Part shown: piece after piece, positions 34,506 to 42,731 of the stretch
Layout: each line of letters opens with the position of its first letter
Position numbering within the stretch: position 1 is the stretch's first letter
Assembly: GCA_017650305.1 (NCBI GenBank)
Contig: JAGCFD010000062.1
Coordinates: 1-44,618 of the forward strand
Length of the DNA: 44,618 nucleotides
From: Bacteroidales bacterium
GTDB lineage: Bacteria > Bacteroidota > Bacteroidia > Bacteroidales > WCHB1-69
Direction of reading: 5' to 3'
Position numbers and translations under genes: made by a program
The notes under the pieces: generated by a model
What the model was told of the DNA's origin: nothing
The model's database searches: none
Seen by the model: the letters and a program-made list of their open reading frames with translations, nothing else

Positions 34506-35210
34506 TTAATATTTTACAATGAAACTTGCCATGATAACCCACGGTAAAATTTCAAGGGTGCAAAAATAGATAAAAAATTGAAACAAATTGAAGCCTCTTG
34601 GATTTATTTTGTAAAGATTATAGAAGAATAGCACCGTAATTAGCGCCAAAACAATAAAATAAATGTTTATCAAGGGTAAAAAACGGCTGAAAATGACCAA
34701 AGCGAGGAATACATACATGATTAGGGCTGCCACAGTCGTATAGATGAATTTGTGCAGGTGGAGATTGTATTTTTCCTTTTGGCGATCGAAGAGGTAGACG
34801 TAAAGATTCTGAAGCAGAACTTTAACAAGATGCAGCAGGAAAAGAGCAAGAATGGCAGCACCATAGCAGACCGGATAAGTGAACCTCGCAATCAATTCTG
34901 GCTTGTATAGCTCCACAAGAGTCGTTACGCCCAGCGCTATGGTCAGAATGTCAAAAATGAGTAGAAAGCGGAAGGCGCGCTGCTCCATGATCTTCCCTTC
35001 TCTGAGAACCAAAGAGAAGTGACGCGGCACCACGAAAGCCTTGGCAAGTTGAAGAACCTTACCTCTTGAGGAGGCAACCACAGCAGCGAGAAGCATCAGC
35101 AATACAAGCATAATGCCTATATTCCAGTTGCTCGGCTGTGTCACCGAAGCGTCATCAAAGGAGGTAAAGGCTAATTGATTATGATAGAATATGGAAGATA
35201 AGAGCGTCAC
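34506..35210 (-). CDS. DUF4271 integral membrane protein
   Basis: A 234-residue protein with about six to seven hydrophobic segments (first IGIMLVLLMLLAAVVA near residue 32, last LEILPWVIMASFIV near the C-terminus). The FRFLLIFDILTIALG, HLHKFIYTTVAALIMY and PRGFNLFQFFIYFCTLEILP segments match DUF4271, a Bacteroidota membrane family of unknown function. Start: a GTG at 35210 forming a TAGTG overlap with the upstream stop is used because the next ATG falls inside the first membrane segment. Between a T9SS cargo gene and hemD. Confidence 0.75.
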   Translation of the reverse strand: MTLLSSIFYHNQLAFTSFDDASVTQPSNWNIGIMLVLLMLLAAVVASSRGKVLQLAKAFVVPRHFSLVLREGKIMEQRAFRFLLIFDILTIALGVTTLVELYKPELIARFTYPVCYGAAILALFLLHLVKVLLQNLYVYLFDRQKEKYNLHLHKFIYTTVAALIMYVFLALVIFSRFLPLINIYFIVLALITVLFFYNLYKINPRGFNLFQFFIYFCTLEILPWVIMASFIVKY

Positions 35211-35923
35211 TATTTCACAAGCAGCTTCTTGGTTGACAACATACGTCCGTCGCTCTCAATGCCGTAGAAATAAACGCCTGCTCTAAAGGAAGATACGTCA
35301 ACCGTGCTCTTGCCTGAATAGGAAACCGGGACTCTGAAAACCTCCATGCCCGTAAGGTTGCGAATGACCAAGAAAGCGTTGTGGGCGTTATTGGTCGCAT
35401 ACTCCAACGTGACGGAAGAAGTGGCAGGGTTCGGGTATGCGGAAAGTTTGGAGACAGAAGCCACGTCCTGAATACCCGTGGTAGTGGTATAATTGATAAT
35501 GAAGCTGATGGTGTCGTTTGCATCGTCAGCATTTACAATCGTGAATCGGACACGTTGGGTGCCGAGGTTCTGGTGCGAGTAGTTGGCGTGAAACATTCTC
35601 CCCAGATCATCTGAGCCCCATGATTCACCCGCGACAATAACAAGCTCCTGAGACATATTTCCTGTATAGCAAATAGAATCCACACAAAAAGTGATGTCAC
35701 CGGGATCTGCGTCTGTCAACACCTGCTTCCGAACCCGGAAGAAGAGATCCTCCTGTTTGTCGTTCACAAATTCCACGTATGTAGTAGTAGAGGCGCCTAC
35801 TGGAGATTGAACGTAGATTGTGGCGTCATTGGGAAGCGTTGCGTTTTCGTATTTCAATGTAAGAGGCTGTGCGCCAAGGGCTATGGCGAACAAGCAAAAT
35901 AATATAGTAAACAGGTTTCTCAT
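35210..35923 (-). CDS. Small T9SS type A sorting-domain protein
   Basis: A 237-residue exported protein. The start MRNLFTILFCLFAIALGAQP at 35923 gives a clean signal peptide; a 12-codon upstream extension runs into the -7 box and is rejected. A beta-rich domain (about 20-150, Ig-like; YVEFVNDKQEDLFFRVRKQV) is followed by a T9SS C-terminal sorting domain: LSAYPNPATSSVTLEY, VIRNLTGMEVFR, FRAGVYFYGI and the terminal KKLLVK. Likely secreted and surface-linked. Two Cys (FCVDSICYTG) may form a disulphide. First gene of the hemD-rnpA-yidD run. Confidence 0.85.
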   Translation of the reverse strand: MRNLFTILFCLFAIALGAQPLTLKYENATLPNDATIYVQSPVGASTTTYVEFVNDKQEDLFFRVRKQVLTDADPGDITFCVDSICYTGNMSQELVIVAGESWGSDDLGRMFHANYSHQNLGTQRVRFTIVNADDANDTISFIINYTTTTGIQDVASVSKLSAYPNPATSSVTLEYATNNAHNAFLVIRNLTGMEVFRVPVSYSGKSTVDVSSFRAGVYFYGIESDGRMLSTKKLLVK

Positions 35924-35948
35924 ATTTTTGTACTTTTTTTTCAGGCTA

Positions 35949-35956
35949 CAAAAATA
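35949..35956 (-). promoter_or_regulatory. -7 box of the small T9SS cargo gene
   Basis: CAAAAATA on the plus strand reads TATTTTTG on the minus strand, 25 bp upstream of the ATG, implying a leader of under 25 nt. Confidence 0.5.
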
Positions 35957-35992
35957 CAAAAAAAATATCTTTCTGCAAATATGGATAAAAAA

Positions 35993-36703
35993 TTATGATA
36001 AATTCTGTAACAGCTTCACAAACAGCTGATTGAATGGCGGAGCCACCACTTCTATCATTTCATGCCGAACAGGGTGCTCGAAACGGACTCGCCGGGCGTG
36101 GAGTGAAATGCTGCCATCCTCATTGGATCTTTTGGCTCCGTATTTCAAATCGCCCTTGATAGGACAACCGATGGCAGATAACTGGGCCCGAATCTGATGG
36201 TGCCTTCCGGTATGCAGATCCACCTCCAGCAGGTGATAACGGTCGCCACTTGCGAGCAGGTGGTAAAAGAGTTCGGCGCGCTGCCATCCCTCACGTTCCA
36301 CTTTGGAGACCTCGGATGTGTTGGTGCGCTCATTCTTGCGCAGATAGTGCACCAGCGTGCCCTCCGGCTCTTCCGGGGCCTGTTCCACTATAGCCCAATA
36401 AGTCTTCTGCATGGCACGATCCTTGACCAAAGCGTTCATACGGGCCAGCGCTTTGGAAGTCTTGGCAAAGATGACCGCACCGCTCACAGGCCTGTCGATA
36501 CGGTGCACCAGTCCGCAAAAGACGTTGCCGGGCTTGTTGGCACTCACCTTGATATATTGGCGCACCCGCTCCAGCAAAGGCTCGTCACCAGTCTTGTCGC
36601 CCTGCACAATCTCCCCTGCCCGCTTGTTCACAATGAGCAGGTGGTTGTCCTCGTAAAGGATGCGGCTGCTGATGTCGGCCAAATCAGTATTGCTCTGACT
36701 CAT
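35993..36703 (-). CDS. RluA-family pseudouridine synthase
   Basis: A 236-residue enzyme that isomerises uridine to pseudouridine in structured RNA. The start [20 protein letters not shown] at 36703 is preferred over 36766, which lies deep in panB. The catalytic Asp is D70 in [46 protein letters not shown] and GDLKYGAKR are further family blocks. It lacks an N-terminal S4 domain, so it belongs to the short RluA/TruC-like group; the exact RNA target cannot be told. Its start overlaps the panB end by 20 bp. Confidence 0.9.
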   Translation of the reverse strand: MSQSNTDLADISSRILYEDNHLLIVNKRAGEIVQGDKTGDEPLLERVRQYIKVSANKPGNVFCGLVHRIDRPVSGAVIFAKTSKALARMNALVKDRAMQKTYWAIVEQAPEEPEGTLVHYLRKNERTNTSEVSKVEREGWQRAELFYHLLASGDRYHLLEVDLHTGRHHQIRAQLSAIGCPIKGDLKYGAKRSNEDGSISLHARRVRFEHPVRHEMIEVVAPPFNQLFVKLLQNLS

Positions 36704-37505
36704 TGGGGAAGTTGCGGCTCTTGACATCGTCGATATAATGCTCGATAGCGCCCACAATCTCCTCACTGAGGTTCAGGTAACGGCGCAGGAAACGGGGTGA
36801 GAACTGTTGGGTGATGCCCATCATGTCGTGGAAAACGAGCACCTGTCCGCTGGTCTCGCGACCGGCACCAATGCCAATGGTCGGGATATGGAGCGAATCG
36901 GTGACCTTGGCTGCCAACGTGGCGGGAATCTTCTCCAGCACCAACGCAAAACAGCCGTGCTCTTCCAGCAGTTTGGCATTTTCCATCAGCTGATCGGCCT
37001 CTTCCTCGCTGGTGGCACGCACCGCGTAGGTGCCGAACTTGTTGATAGACTGAGGGGTAAGGCCAAGATGCCCCATCACGGGGATGCCGGCGCTGAGGAT
37101 ACGGTCGATAGACTCGATGACCTCTGCCCCACCCTCCAGTTTGACGGCGTCGGCGCCCGACTCCTTCATGATGCGGATGGCGGAGGCCAGGGCCTGCTTG
37201 GAGTTGCCCTGATAGGTGCCAAAAGGCAGATCCACCACCACCAGCGCGCGCTTGACGGCACGCACCACCGAACAGGCATGGTAGATCATATCGTCCAGGG
37301 TGATGGGCAAGGTGGTCTTGTAGCCCGCCATCACATTGGCAGCGGAGTCGCCTACCAAAATGACATCGATCTTCGCCATATCCAACAAAGTGGCGATAGA
37401 ATAGTCGTAAGCCGTCAGCATGGCAATACGCTCGTTGGCATTGCGCATCTTCTGCAGCGTGTTGGTCGTGATTTTCGTAATGTTCTCTGTTAAATATCCA
37501 GACAT
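36684..37505 (-). CDS. panB: 3-methyl-2-oxobutanoate hydroxymethyltransferase
   Basis: A 273-residue TIM-barrel enzyme making ketopantoate from ketoisovalerate and methylene-tetrahydrofolate in pantothenate synthesis. The start [20 protein letters not shown] at 37505 fits the promoter at 37529; an upstream ATG at 37619 adds 38 atypical residues. Metal and substrate segments [46 protein letters not shown] and IPTIGIGAG are intact. No panC/panD next to it; it shares a transcript with the pseudouridine synthase. Confidence 0.95.
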   Translation of the reverse strand: MSGYLTENITKITTNTLQKMRNANERIAMLTAYDYSIATLLDMAKIDVILVGDSAANVMAGYKTTLPITLDDMIYHACSVVRAVKRALVVVDLPFGTYQGNSKQALASAIRIMKESGADAVKLEGGAEVIESIDRILSAGIPVMGHLGLTPQSINKFGTYAVRATSEEEADQLMENAKLLEEHGCFALVLEKIPATLAAKVTDSLHIPTIGIGAGRETSGQVLVFHDMMGITQQFSPRFLRRYLNLSEEIVGAIEHYIDDVKSRNFPNESEQY

Positions 37506-37528
37506 TTCTACAATAAATTTAGGAAGTG

Positions 37529-37536
37529 CAAAAATA
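37529..37536 (-). promoter_or_regulatory. -7 box of panB
   Basis: CAAAAATA on the plus strand is TATTTTTG on the minus strand, 23 bp upstream of the chosen ATG. Confidence 0.5.
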
Positions 37537-37595
37537 GTAAAAAATACAATGTACAGTCGATTATTTGCAGTAGGATAATTATTAGCTGTTGAAAC

Positions 37596-37677
37596 TGCGG
37601 AAGAAATGCGGAAACTCAAGGAAGGATGTCGATAATATAATTTCCGCGTATTCCGCCATTTCCGTTTATTTCCGCAT
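37596..37677. repeat. 82 bp imperfect-palindrome repeat, copy A
   Basis: Begins TGCGGAAGAAATGCGGAAAC and ends TTTCCGCAT. The left arm GCGGAA-GAAAT-GCGGAAA pairs with TTTCCGC-GTA-TTCCGC. A second copy lies 115 bp further on. The word TGCGGAA and its complement recur many times, like a cluster of binding sites. Confidence 0.8.
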
Positions 37678-37710
37678 GAAAAAGAATAGATTGCGGAAAA
37701 ATGCAGAAAA

Positions 37711-37792
37711 TGCGGAAGAAATGCGGAAACTCAAGGAAAAATGATGATAAAATAATTTCCGCGTATTCCGCCATTTCTGTCTATTTCCGCAT
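37711..37792. repeat. 82 bp imperfect-palindrome repeat, copy B
   Basis: Gapless match to 37596-37677 with about 7 mismatches, five of them in the central AT-rich loop, so the palindromic arms are better kept than the loop. It ends just before the permease terminator. Confidence 0.8.
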
Positions 37793-37793
37793 C

Positions 37794-37825
37794 AAAAAAA
37801 GGGAGAACCTATCGGCTCCCCCTTT
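37794..37825 (-). terminator. Terminator of the galactose-permease gene
   Basis: On the minus strand AAAGGGGGAG pairs with CTCCCTTT around a 10-nt loop and is followed by a T-run (complement of 37794-37800). Confidence 0.8.
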
Positions 37826-37849
37826 GAATACTTTAAAATCATCACTCCC

Positions 37850-39148
37850 TTACTCCACCGGAATGTCCGTATTGACATTCTTGGAGCCCCAGAGGGCGTA
37901 GAACAGGATGTAGGCGGCGCAGGCCAGCACCACGAAGAAGCTGGTCATGTAGCTACCCGTAACGTCGGCGAGCCAGCCCTGGAGACCCAGCACGATGGCG
38001 AAGCCGAACACCATGGTCATGAAGGCACCGGAGGCGATGGCCGTGTATTTGCCCAATCCTTCCGTTGCCAAGTTGAAGATGGCACCCCACATCACAGAGG
38101 AGCACAGACCAACGAGGATGAAGGCGAAGATGCCGATCGGCACTTGCGCCCAGATCACGGAGAGGTTAGCCCAGTCGATGCCTGGAACCTTCACCATCAC
38201 AGAGCTCGGAGCAAACATACCGAAGGCTACGAGCGCCACAGCCAAAGCGGACACAGTGGCCAGCATGGTCTTCGTGGATACTTTGCCACCGATGGCGCCA
38301 CCGATGAACCGGCCAATCAGCATCATGAGCCAATAAACAGCCACGATAAGTCCTACCACCGTGCCGTCCATGCCCAAACCTGGCGTGGCGGCGTCCGGGG
38401 CGGCTGTCATATACTGCATCATGTAGGTGGGAGGACCCACTTCCACAGAGCCATACAGGAAGATGGCCAGGATACCCAACTTGAAATGACGGAAAGAGAA
38501 GGCACTGTACTTGTCTTTCGGAGCATTGGCATCCTTCAGCTCGACAGGCTGTTGCGGCTCCTCAATCTTGGTGAAGAGGATCACGATGAAGGCGACCACG
38601 AAAATGGCCAGGGCGATCATCAGCGCAGGCGTGGCATCGGCAATCTTAGCCTTGGTGGCCTCGCCGATGAGCGCACCCATGATGATGTACACAGCCACAG
38701 CAGCGGCGGAGTTGAAGACACCGCCGATTTGGATCAGCTGGTTGCCTTTGTTGCCACCACCACCTAACAGGTTGAGCATCGGGTTGACGACCGTGTTCAA
38801 CATGCACATGCAGAAGCCGGCGATGAAGGCACCCACCAAATAGACGGCGAAGCTGCCGACCTGACCGCTGAGCCATTGTACCAGGATACCGACAATGCCG
38901 ACAGCCAAAGCCATCAAGGCGGTCTTCTTGTAGCCAAAACGCTTGATTAGCATGCCCGAAGGGATACCCATCACCAAATAGGCGATAAAGTTGCCGTAGT
39001 TACCAATCTGGGACAAGAAGTTCGAGGCCCCAAACTGGTTTTTGACGATAACAGCCATCGGTGAACACAAATTGGTCACGAAGGCAATCATCGCAAAGAG
39101 GGCGATCATCACGATGATAGCACCCCATTGTTTTGTTTTTGTACTCAT
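37850..39148 (-). CDS. gluP: MFS sugar permease, GluP/FucP type
   Basis: A 432-residue protein with about 12 membrane segments and a cytosolic loop in the middle (EEPQQPVELKDANAPKDKYS, about 195-215). The FGASNFLSQIGNYGNFIAYL, GIPSGMLIKRFGYKKTAL, and MLNTVVNPMLNLLGGGGNKG segments match the fucose/glucose-galactose:proton symporter family. The NKGNQLIQIGGVFNSAAA block follows the same pattern. It ends the galK-nucleotidyltransferase-galM run, so galactose (or glucose/galactose) is the likely substrate. Confidence 0.82.
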   Translation of the reverse strand: MSTKTKQWGAIIVMIALFAMIAFVTNLCSPMAVIVKNQFGASNFLSQIGNYGNFIAYLVMGIPSGMLIKRFGYKKTALMALAVGIVGILVQWLSGQVGSFAVYLVGAFIAGFCMCMLNTVVNPMLNLLGGGGNKGNQLIQIGGVFNSAAAVAVYIIMGALIGEATKAKIADATPALMIALAIFVVAFIVILFTKIEEPQQPVELKDANAPKDKYSAFSFRHFKLGILAIFLYGSVEVGPPTYMMQYMTAAPDAATPGLGMDGTVVGLIVAVYWLMMLIGRFIGGAIGGKVSTKTMLATVSALAVALVAFGMFAPSSVMVKVPGIDWANLSVIWAQVPIGIFAFILVGLCSSVMWGAIFNLATEGLGKYTAIASGAFMTMVFGFAIVLGLQGWLADVTGSYMTSFFVVLACAAYILFYALWGSKNVNTDIPVE

Positions 39149-39158
39149 TTGTTCGTTA

Positions 39159-40220
39159 TTATAAGGTTGTTAAAAAATAAAATTTGATTGATTTCTTGTA
39201 TGTTTCACCAGGTCGGAGAATCGTGCTGGGAAAGTTGTCGTGATTGGGAGCATCGGGCAGGGCCTGGCACTCCATCGCCACCCCTCCGTAATCATGATAT
39301 TGATGACCATTCTTTCCTAAAGGACAGCCTTCCAGCCAGTTGCCTGTATAGACCTGCAGTCCCGGTTGGTTCGTGGCTATTCCGACCACACGGCCGGTCC
39401 CCTCATGCGAGAGCACGGCAGCCATGCGCAGCGCGTCGTCGTCATCATCCATTTCCAGCACCCAACAACTATCGTAACCTTTGCCAAAACGGAGAGCCTC
39501 AAAGTCTGCCCGGATGTCTTGCCCGATCAACTTCTCTTCGTGGAAATCCATGGGGGTTCCTGCTACGGGAAGCATCTTACCTGTGGGGATAAGATCTGGG
39601 TCCGTATCCAGATAGCGTTCTGCATAGATTCGCAGATGATGGTCCAGCACATCGCCACCGCCCTCGCCTTTCAGGTTGAAGTAGGTGTGGTTGGTCAGAT
39701 TGACAATTGTCGGTTTGTCGGTCGTAGCCTGCATATCCACCTGCAGTGCATTGGTTTCCAGGAAAGTATAACGCACCGTGGCGGTCAGTTTGCCGGGGTA
39801 GCCTTGCTCTCCGTCTGCCGCGGTATAGGTGAAGACCACGCTGTCGCCCACCACCTCGCCGTTCCACTTGCGGTTGGCAAAGCCCAACGCTCCGCCATGG
39901 AGGTGGTGTTTGCCTCCAGCAGTGTTCAGGTCCAGCTGATAGGTCTCGCCATCGATGCTGAAGCGACCGTGGGCGATGCGGTTGGCACTGCGCCCGGGCA
40001 CCTTGCCCATGCAGGGTCCATCGCCGAAGTAGTCTTCCGGTTTGGCATAGCCCAGGACGATATCCGCCATGTTGCCATTCCTGTCGGGGGTCATGAGACT
40101 GACAATGCCCGCCCCTATCTCGCTCAATTGCACGCGCAGGCCATGCTCGTTCTCTATCGTGAACAGCTGCACATCACTCCCCTCATGATCCTTACCCCAG
40201 ATTTTTGTTTCAATATGCAT
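39159..40220 (-). CDS. galM: Aldose 1-epimerase (galactose mutarotase)
   Basis: A 353-residue enzyme interconverting alpha and beta anomers so galactokinase receives its substrate. GRSANRIAHGRFSIDGETYQ, the His motif NGGKHHLHGG-type (NTAGGKHHLHGGALGFANRK), NLTNHTYFNLKGEG with the catalytic His, and TGNWLEG are present; the catalytic Glu is expected in the C-terminal CQALPDAPNHDNFPSTILRP region. No signal peptide, so cytoplasmic, unlike some Bacteroidota paralogues. 10 bp ahead of the permease. Confidence 0.93.
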   Translation of the reverse strand: MHIETKIWGKDHEGSDVQLFTIENEHGLRVQLSEIGAGIVSLMTPDRNGNMADIVLGYAKPEDYFGDGPCMGKVPGRSANRIAHGRFSIDGETYQLDLNTAGGKHHLHGGALGFANRKWNGEVVGDSVVFTYTAADGEQGYPGKLTATVRYTFLETNALQVDMQATTDKPTIVNLTNHTYFNLKGEGGGDVLDHHLRIYAERYLDTDPDLIPTGKMLPVAGTPMDFHEEKLIGQDIRADFEALRFGKGYDSCWVLEMDDDDDALRMAAVLSHEGTGRVVGIATNQPGLQVYTGNWLEGCPLGKNGHQYHDYGGVAMECQALPDAPNHDNFPSTILRPGETYKKSIKFYFLTTL

Positions 40221-40240
40221 TTATATAGAGTTGTTGAATT

Positions 40241-40322
40241 GTTGGCCATTAGCTGTTAGCCGTTAGCCATTGACATGAACTAGCAACTAATATCTGTTAT
40301 CTATTATCTATTATCTATCATT
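40241..40322. repeat. Heptamer arrays upstream of galM
   Basis: 40241-40275 reads GTTGGCC, ATTAGCT, GTTAGCC, GTTAGCC, ATTGACA; 40295-40322 reads TGTTATC, TATTATC, TATTATC, TATCATT. Both have strict 7-nt phase. The second merges into the 67 bp inverted element. Confidence 0.75.
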
Positions 40323-40368
40323 CTACCAAGCTCTTGCCCCTGCAGGGCGGCTCAAGGAATAACTATTA
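40302..40368 (+). repeat. 67 bp element, plus-oriented copy
   Basis: From TATTATCTATTATCTATCAT through CTACCAAGCTCTTGCCCCTG to GAATAACTATTA. The reverse complement of 41330-41396 matches it without gaps, with about four mismatches, all in the GC-rich right half. CCCTGCAGGG here and GCCCCTGCGGGGC in the other copy keep a hairpin. Confidence 0.85.
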
Positions 40369-40396
40369 TCTATTATCTATAAACTATTATCTATTT
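40362..40396. repeat. Heptamer array overlapping the nucleotidyltransferase stop
   Basis: Units ACTATTA, TCTATTA, TCTATAA, ACTATTA, TCTATTT. The TAG stop of the nucleotidyltransferase gene (40391-40393) lies in the last unit. Confidence 0.75.
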
Positions 40397-41299
40397 CCAC
40401 AGCCTCTCCGGATACACACCCCTCTCAATCAGATTCCGCACCTTGCGCATCACCTCGGGTTTGTCTTCCTTATAGGTGACCCCAAACCAAGAAGCGTTGC
40501 TGGAGAGCACTTTCAGTTTGGCAGTGCCGTCGTTAATAGCATTGTTGACCATCAACGGGATATAGAACTCGGCTTTGATGTTGGTCTGGGCAGGCCCTTT
40601 CAAGAACTCCACAAAGCCCTTCTCTGAATATTCGAAGAAGTCGGGGGTGAAGCCAAAGAAGTTCATGGAGACGAGCGAATCCATATCCAGGGGATGCGAG
40701 CCGGTCTCGTCGGTGTAGGCTGCGCCGCCATCATCGGTATGGCCGATGGCAGTGCGCTCCACGATGGTCAGCAGGTTGTCGTCCGCATCGGCGGTGCAGA
40801 TGCCACGCGACACAGTGCCGAAGTCGGACATGGTATTACGTAGCTTGTAAGCCACCATGCTATAGGCCCCTTTTTTGCCTTCGCAGCGACGCAGATAGTC
40901 GGCCAGCACCTCGTAGGCCTCTTTGCCGTAGAAGTCGTCCGCATTAATGGCGGCGAACGGCTCGTGGATGACATCCTTGGCCATCAGTACGGCGTGGCAG
41001 GTGCCCCACGGCTTCTCACGCCCTTCCGGCACCGTGAAGCCCGCCGGCAGCTTGTCGAGCGACTGGTACACATACTCTACTGGGATGCCGAACTTCTCGG
41101 TGTTGTTGACTTTCTTAAACGCCTCAGCGAAGTCTTCACGGATGACGAAAACCACCTTGCCGAAGCCGGCACGTTTGGCGTCATAAATGGAATAATCGAG
41201 GATGGCCTCATTGTTGGGACCGATGCCGTCCATCTGCTTCAAGGCCCCATAACGGGAACCCAAGCCCGCGGCGAGAACTAATAATGTGGGAGAAGACAT
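40391..41299 (-). CDS. Sugar-1-phosphate nucleotidyltransferase in the galactose cluster
   Basis: A 302-residue nucleotidyltransferase. LVLAAGLGSRYGALKQMDGI is the nucleotide-binding loop (GxGxRxxxLK type), KPWGTCHAVLMAKD and INADDFYGKEAYEVL (metal-binding Asp pair) follow, with a later SMNFFGF block. It is larger than a minimal domain and has no LbH hexapeptide tail. Location between galK and galM, with no galT in the window, suggests a UTP:hexose-1-phosphate uridylyltransferase role on galactose- or glucose-1-phosphate. Substrate is inferred only. The gene is bounded by an inverted pair of 67 bp elements. Confidence 0.8.
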   Translation of the reverse strand: MSSPTLLVLAAGLGSRYGALKQMDGIGPNNEAILDYSIYDAKRAGFGKVVFVIREDFAEAFKKVNNTEKFGIPVEYVYQSLDKLPAGFTVPEGREKPWGTCHAVLMAKDVIHEPFAAINADDFYGKEAYEVLADYLRRCEGKKGAYSMVAYKLRNTMSDFGTVSRGICTADADDNLLTIVERTAIGHTDDGGAAYTDETGSHPLDMDSLVSMNFFGFTPDFFEYSEKGFVEFLKGPAQTNIKAEFYIPLMVNNAINDGTAKLKVLSSNASWFGVTYKEDKPEVMRKVRNLIERGVYPERLWK

Positions 41300-41306
41300 G
41301 GTGAAA

Positions 41307-41341
41307 GTTATTAGTTAATAGTTGATAGTTAATAGTTATTC
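41307..41341. repeat. Heptamer array upstream of the nucleotidyltransferase
   Basis: Units GTTATTA, GTTAATA, GTTGATA, GTTAATA, GTTATTC, exact 7-nt period, running into the inverted element copy. Confidence 0.75.
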
Positions 41342-41396
41342 ATCGAGCGGCCCCGCAGGGGCAAGAGCTTGGTAGAATGATAGATAATAGATAATA
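41330..41396 (-). repeat. 67 bp element, minus-oriented copy
   Basis: Inverted partner of 40302-40368, lying between galK and the nucleotidyltransferase gene. It contains the hairpin GCCCC-TGC-GGGGC (read on the minus strand) and ends in GATAATAGATAATA heptamer-like sequence. Confidence 0.85.
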
Positions 41397-41410
41397 GTTA
41401 TTATAGAAAA

Positions 41411-42556
41411 TTAGATTTTGCGACTTCCGTCGGAGATTACGACGTCGTAGATCTTGGGTTCGTGGCCGAAGCGGGCGGCGAACTTTTCTTGGGCAGTGGC
41501 GACGAAAGTGTCGTACAGTTCCTCCTTCACAAGGTTGATGGTGCAGCCGCCGAAGCCGCCGCCCATCACCCGCGAGCCGGTGACGCCGCACTCCTTGGCT
41601 ATCTCATTGAGGAAGTCCAACTCGTCGCAACTGACCTCGTAGAGTTTGCTCATGCCATGATGAGTTCCATACATTTTCTCCCCAACAGTCTCATAGTCGC
41701 AACGTTCCAGCGCCTCGCAAACATCCAACACCCGCTGTTTCTCCCCAATGACATATTCTGCTCGCATGTAATCTTCATCGGAGACCTCTTTTTCCACCTC
41801 TTTCAACATCTCCGTCGAAGCATCACTGAGGTATTTAACTTCCGGATGACGGGCCGCAATATGACGGCAGACATTCTCGCACGACTCCCGACGCTTGTTG
41901 TACGCCGACGAAGCCAGCTCGTGTTTCACTACCGTATCCAGCAGTACCAGCTTATAGCCTTCCGGATTGAAGGGGAAATACTCAAACTCCATGGTGGCAC
42001 AGTTAAGACGCATCAGATGACCGGCCTTGCCAAACAGGGAGGCAAACTGGTCCATGATGCCGCATTTCACCCCGCAGTAGTTGTGCTCCGTGGACTGGCC
42101 AATTCGAGCCAGTTCGAATCGGTCAATCCCAAGATTCAGGAGATCATTCAAGGCAAAAGCGAATGTGCTCTCCAATGCCGCAGATGACGACATGCCAGCA
42201 CCCAGTGGGATGTCTCCGTAAAAACAAGTGTCAAAACCTTGCAGCTGATAGCCACGCTTCTGAATCTCACGACAGACACCAAAGATATAGCAAGCCCAAT
42301 GCTCGGCGGGTTTGTCCTCCTCACGCAAACCGAACTCGCAATATTCATCGTAATCGATAGCGTATGCCCGCACCTTGTCAGTACCGTTCAACAAAACGCT
42401 GGCATAAATGGCCTTGTCGATAGCTCCCGGGAACACAAAACCGCCATTATAGTCTGTATGTTCGCCAATCAGGTTAACACGGCCGGGGGAGGCATAAAGT
42501 GCACCATCTCTTACAAACCGTTGAAGAAAAAGAGATTGTAACGTTTTTATATTCAT
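41411..42556 (-). CDS. galK: Galactokinase
   Basis: A 381-residue GHMP kinase phosphorylating galactose at C1. The start MNIKTLQSLFLQRFVRDGAL at 42556 is used; an ATG three codons earlier (42565) is possible and a far upstream one (42679) is rejected. The galactose signature GRVNLIGEHTDYNGG (25-39), ATP-binding GDIPLGAGMSSSAALE and C-terminal MGGGFGGCTINLV are intact; catalytic Asp is expected in KCGIMDQFASLFG. First gene of the galactose run. Confidence 0.96.
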   Translation of the reverse strand: MNIKTLQSLFLQRFVRDGALYASPGRVNLIGEHTDYNGGFVFPGAIDKAIYASVLLNGTDKVRAYAIDYDEYCEFGLREEDKPAEHWACYIFGVCREIQKRGYQLQGFDTCFYGDIPLGAGMSSSAALESTFAFALNDLLNLGIDRFELARIGQSTEHNYCGVKCGIMDQFASLFGKAGHLMRLNCATMEFEYFPFNPEGYKLVLLDTVVKHELASSAYNKRRESCENVCRHIAARHPEVKYLSDASTEMLKEVEKEVSDEDYMRAEYVIGEKQRVLDVCEALERCDYETVGEKMYGTHHGMSKLYEVSCDELDFLNEIAKECGVTGSRVMGGGFGGCTINLVKEELYDTFVATAQEKFAARFGHEPKIYDVVISDGSRKI

Positions 42557-42695
42557 TGTCCGCATTAATTTCAAATGAGGGCGCAAATTAACAAAAATTT
42601 GAAATGGATGAGCATTTATTTTCAACAACATTACGAACAACCATTGCTCATAAAGGCACCCGATATTTTTCCTGACCAAGTATGCTAAAAAAAAC

Positions 42696-42703
42696 TATCT
42701 TTG
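42696..42703 (+). promoter_or_regulatory. -7 box of the rhodanese gene
   Basis: TATCTTTG, 28 bp before the ATG; no clear TTTG at the usual distance. Confidence 0.5.
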
Positions 42704-42731
42704 CAACTTCCAAAACATACAATTACTTATT

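Noticed and set aside
40295-40396. CRISPR array
   Set aside because: Units are 7 nt with no spacers of 25-40 nt and no cas genes in the window.
42112-42121. tRNA T-loop-like GTTCGAATC word
   Set aside because: It lies within galK coding sequence and no cloverleaf can be formed around it.
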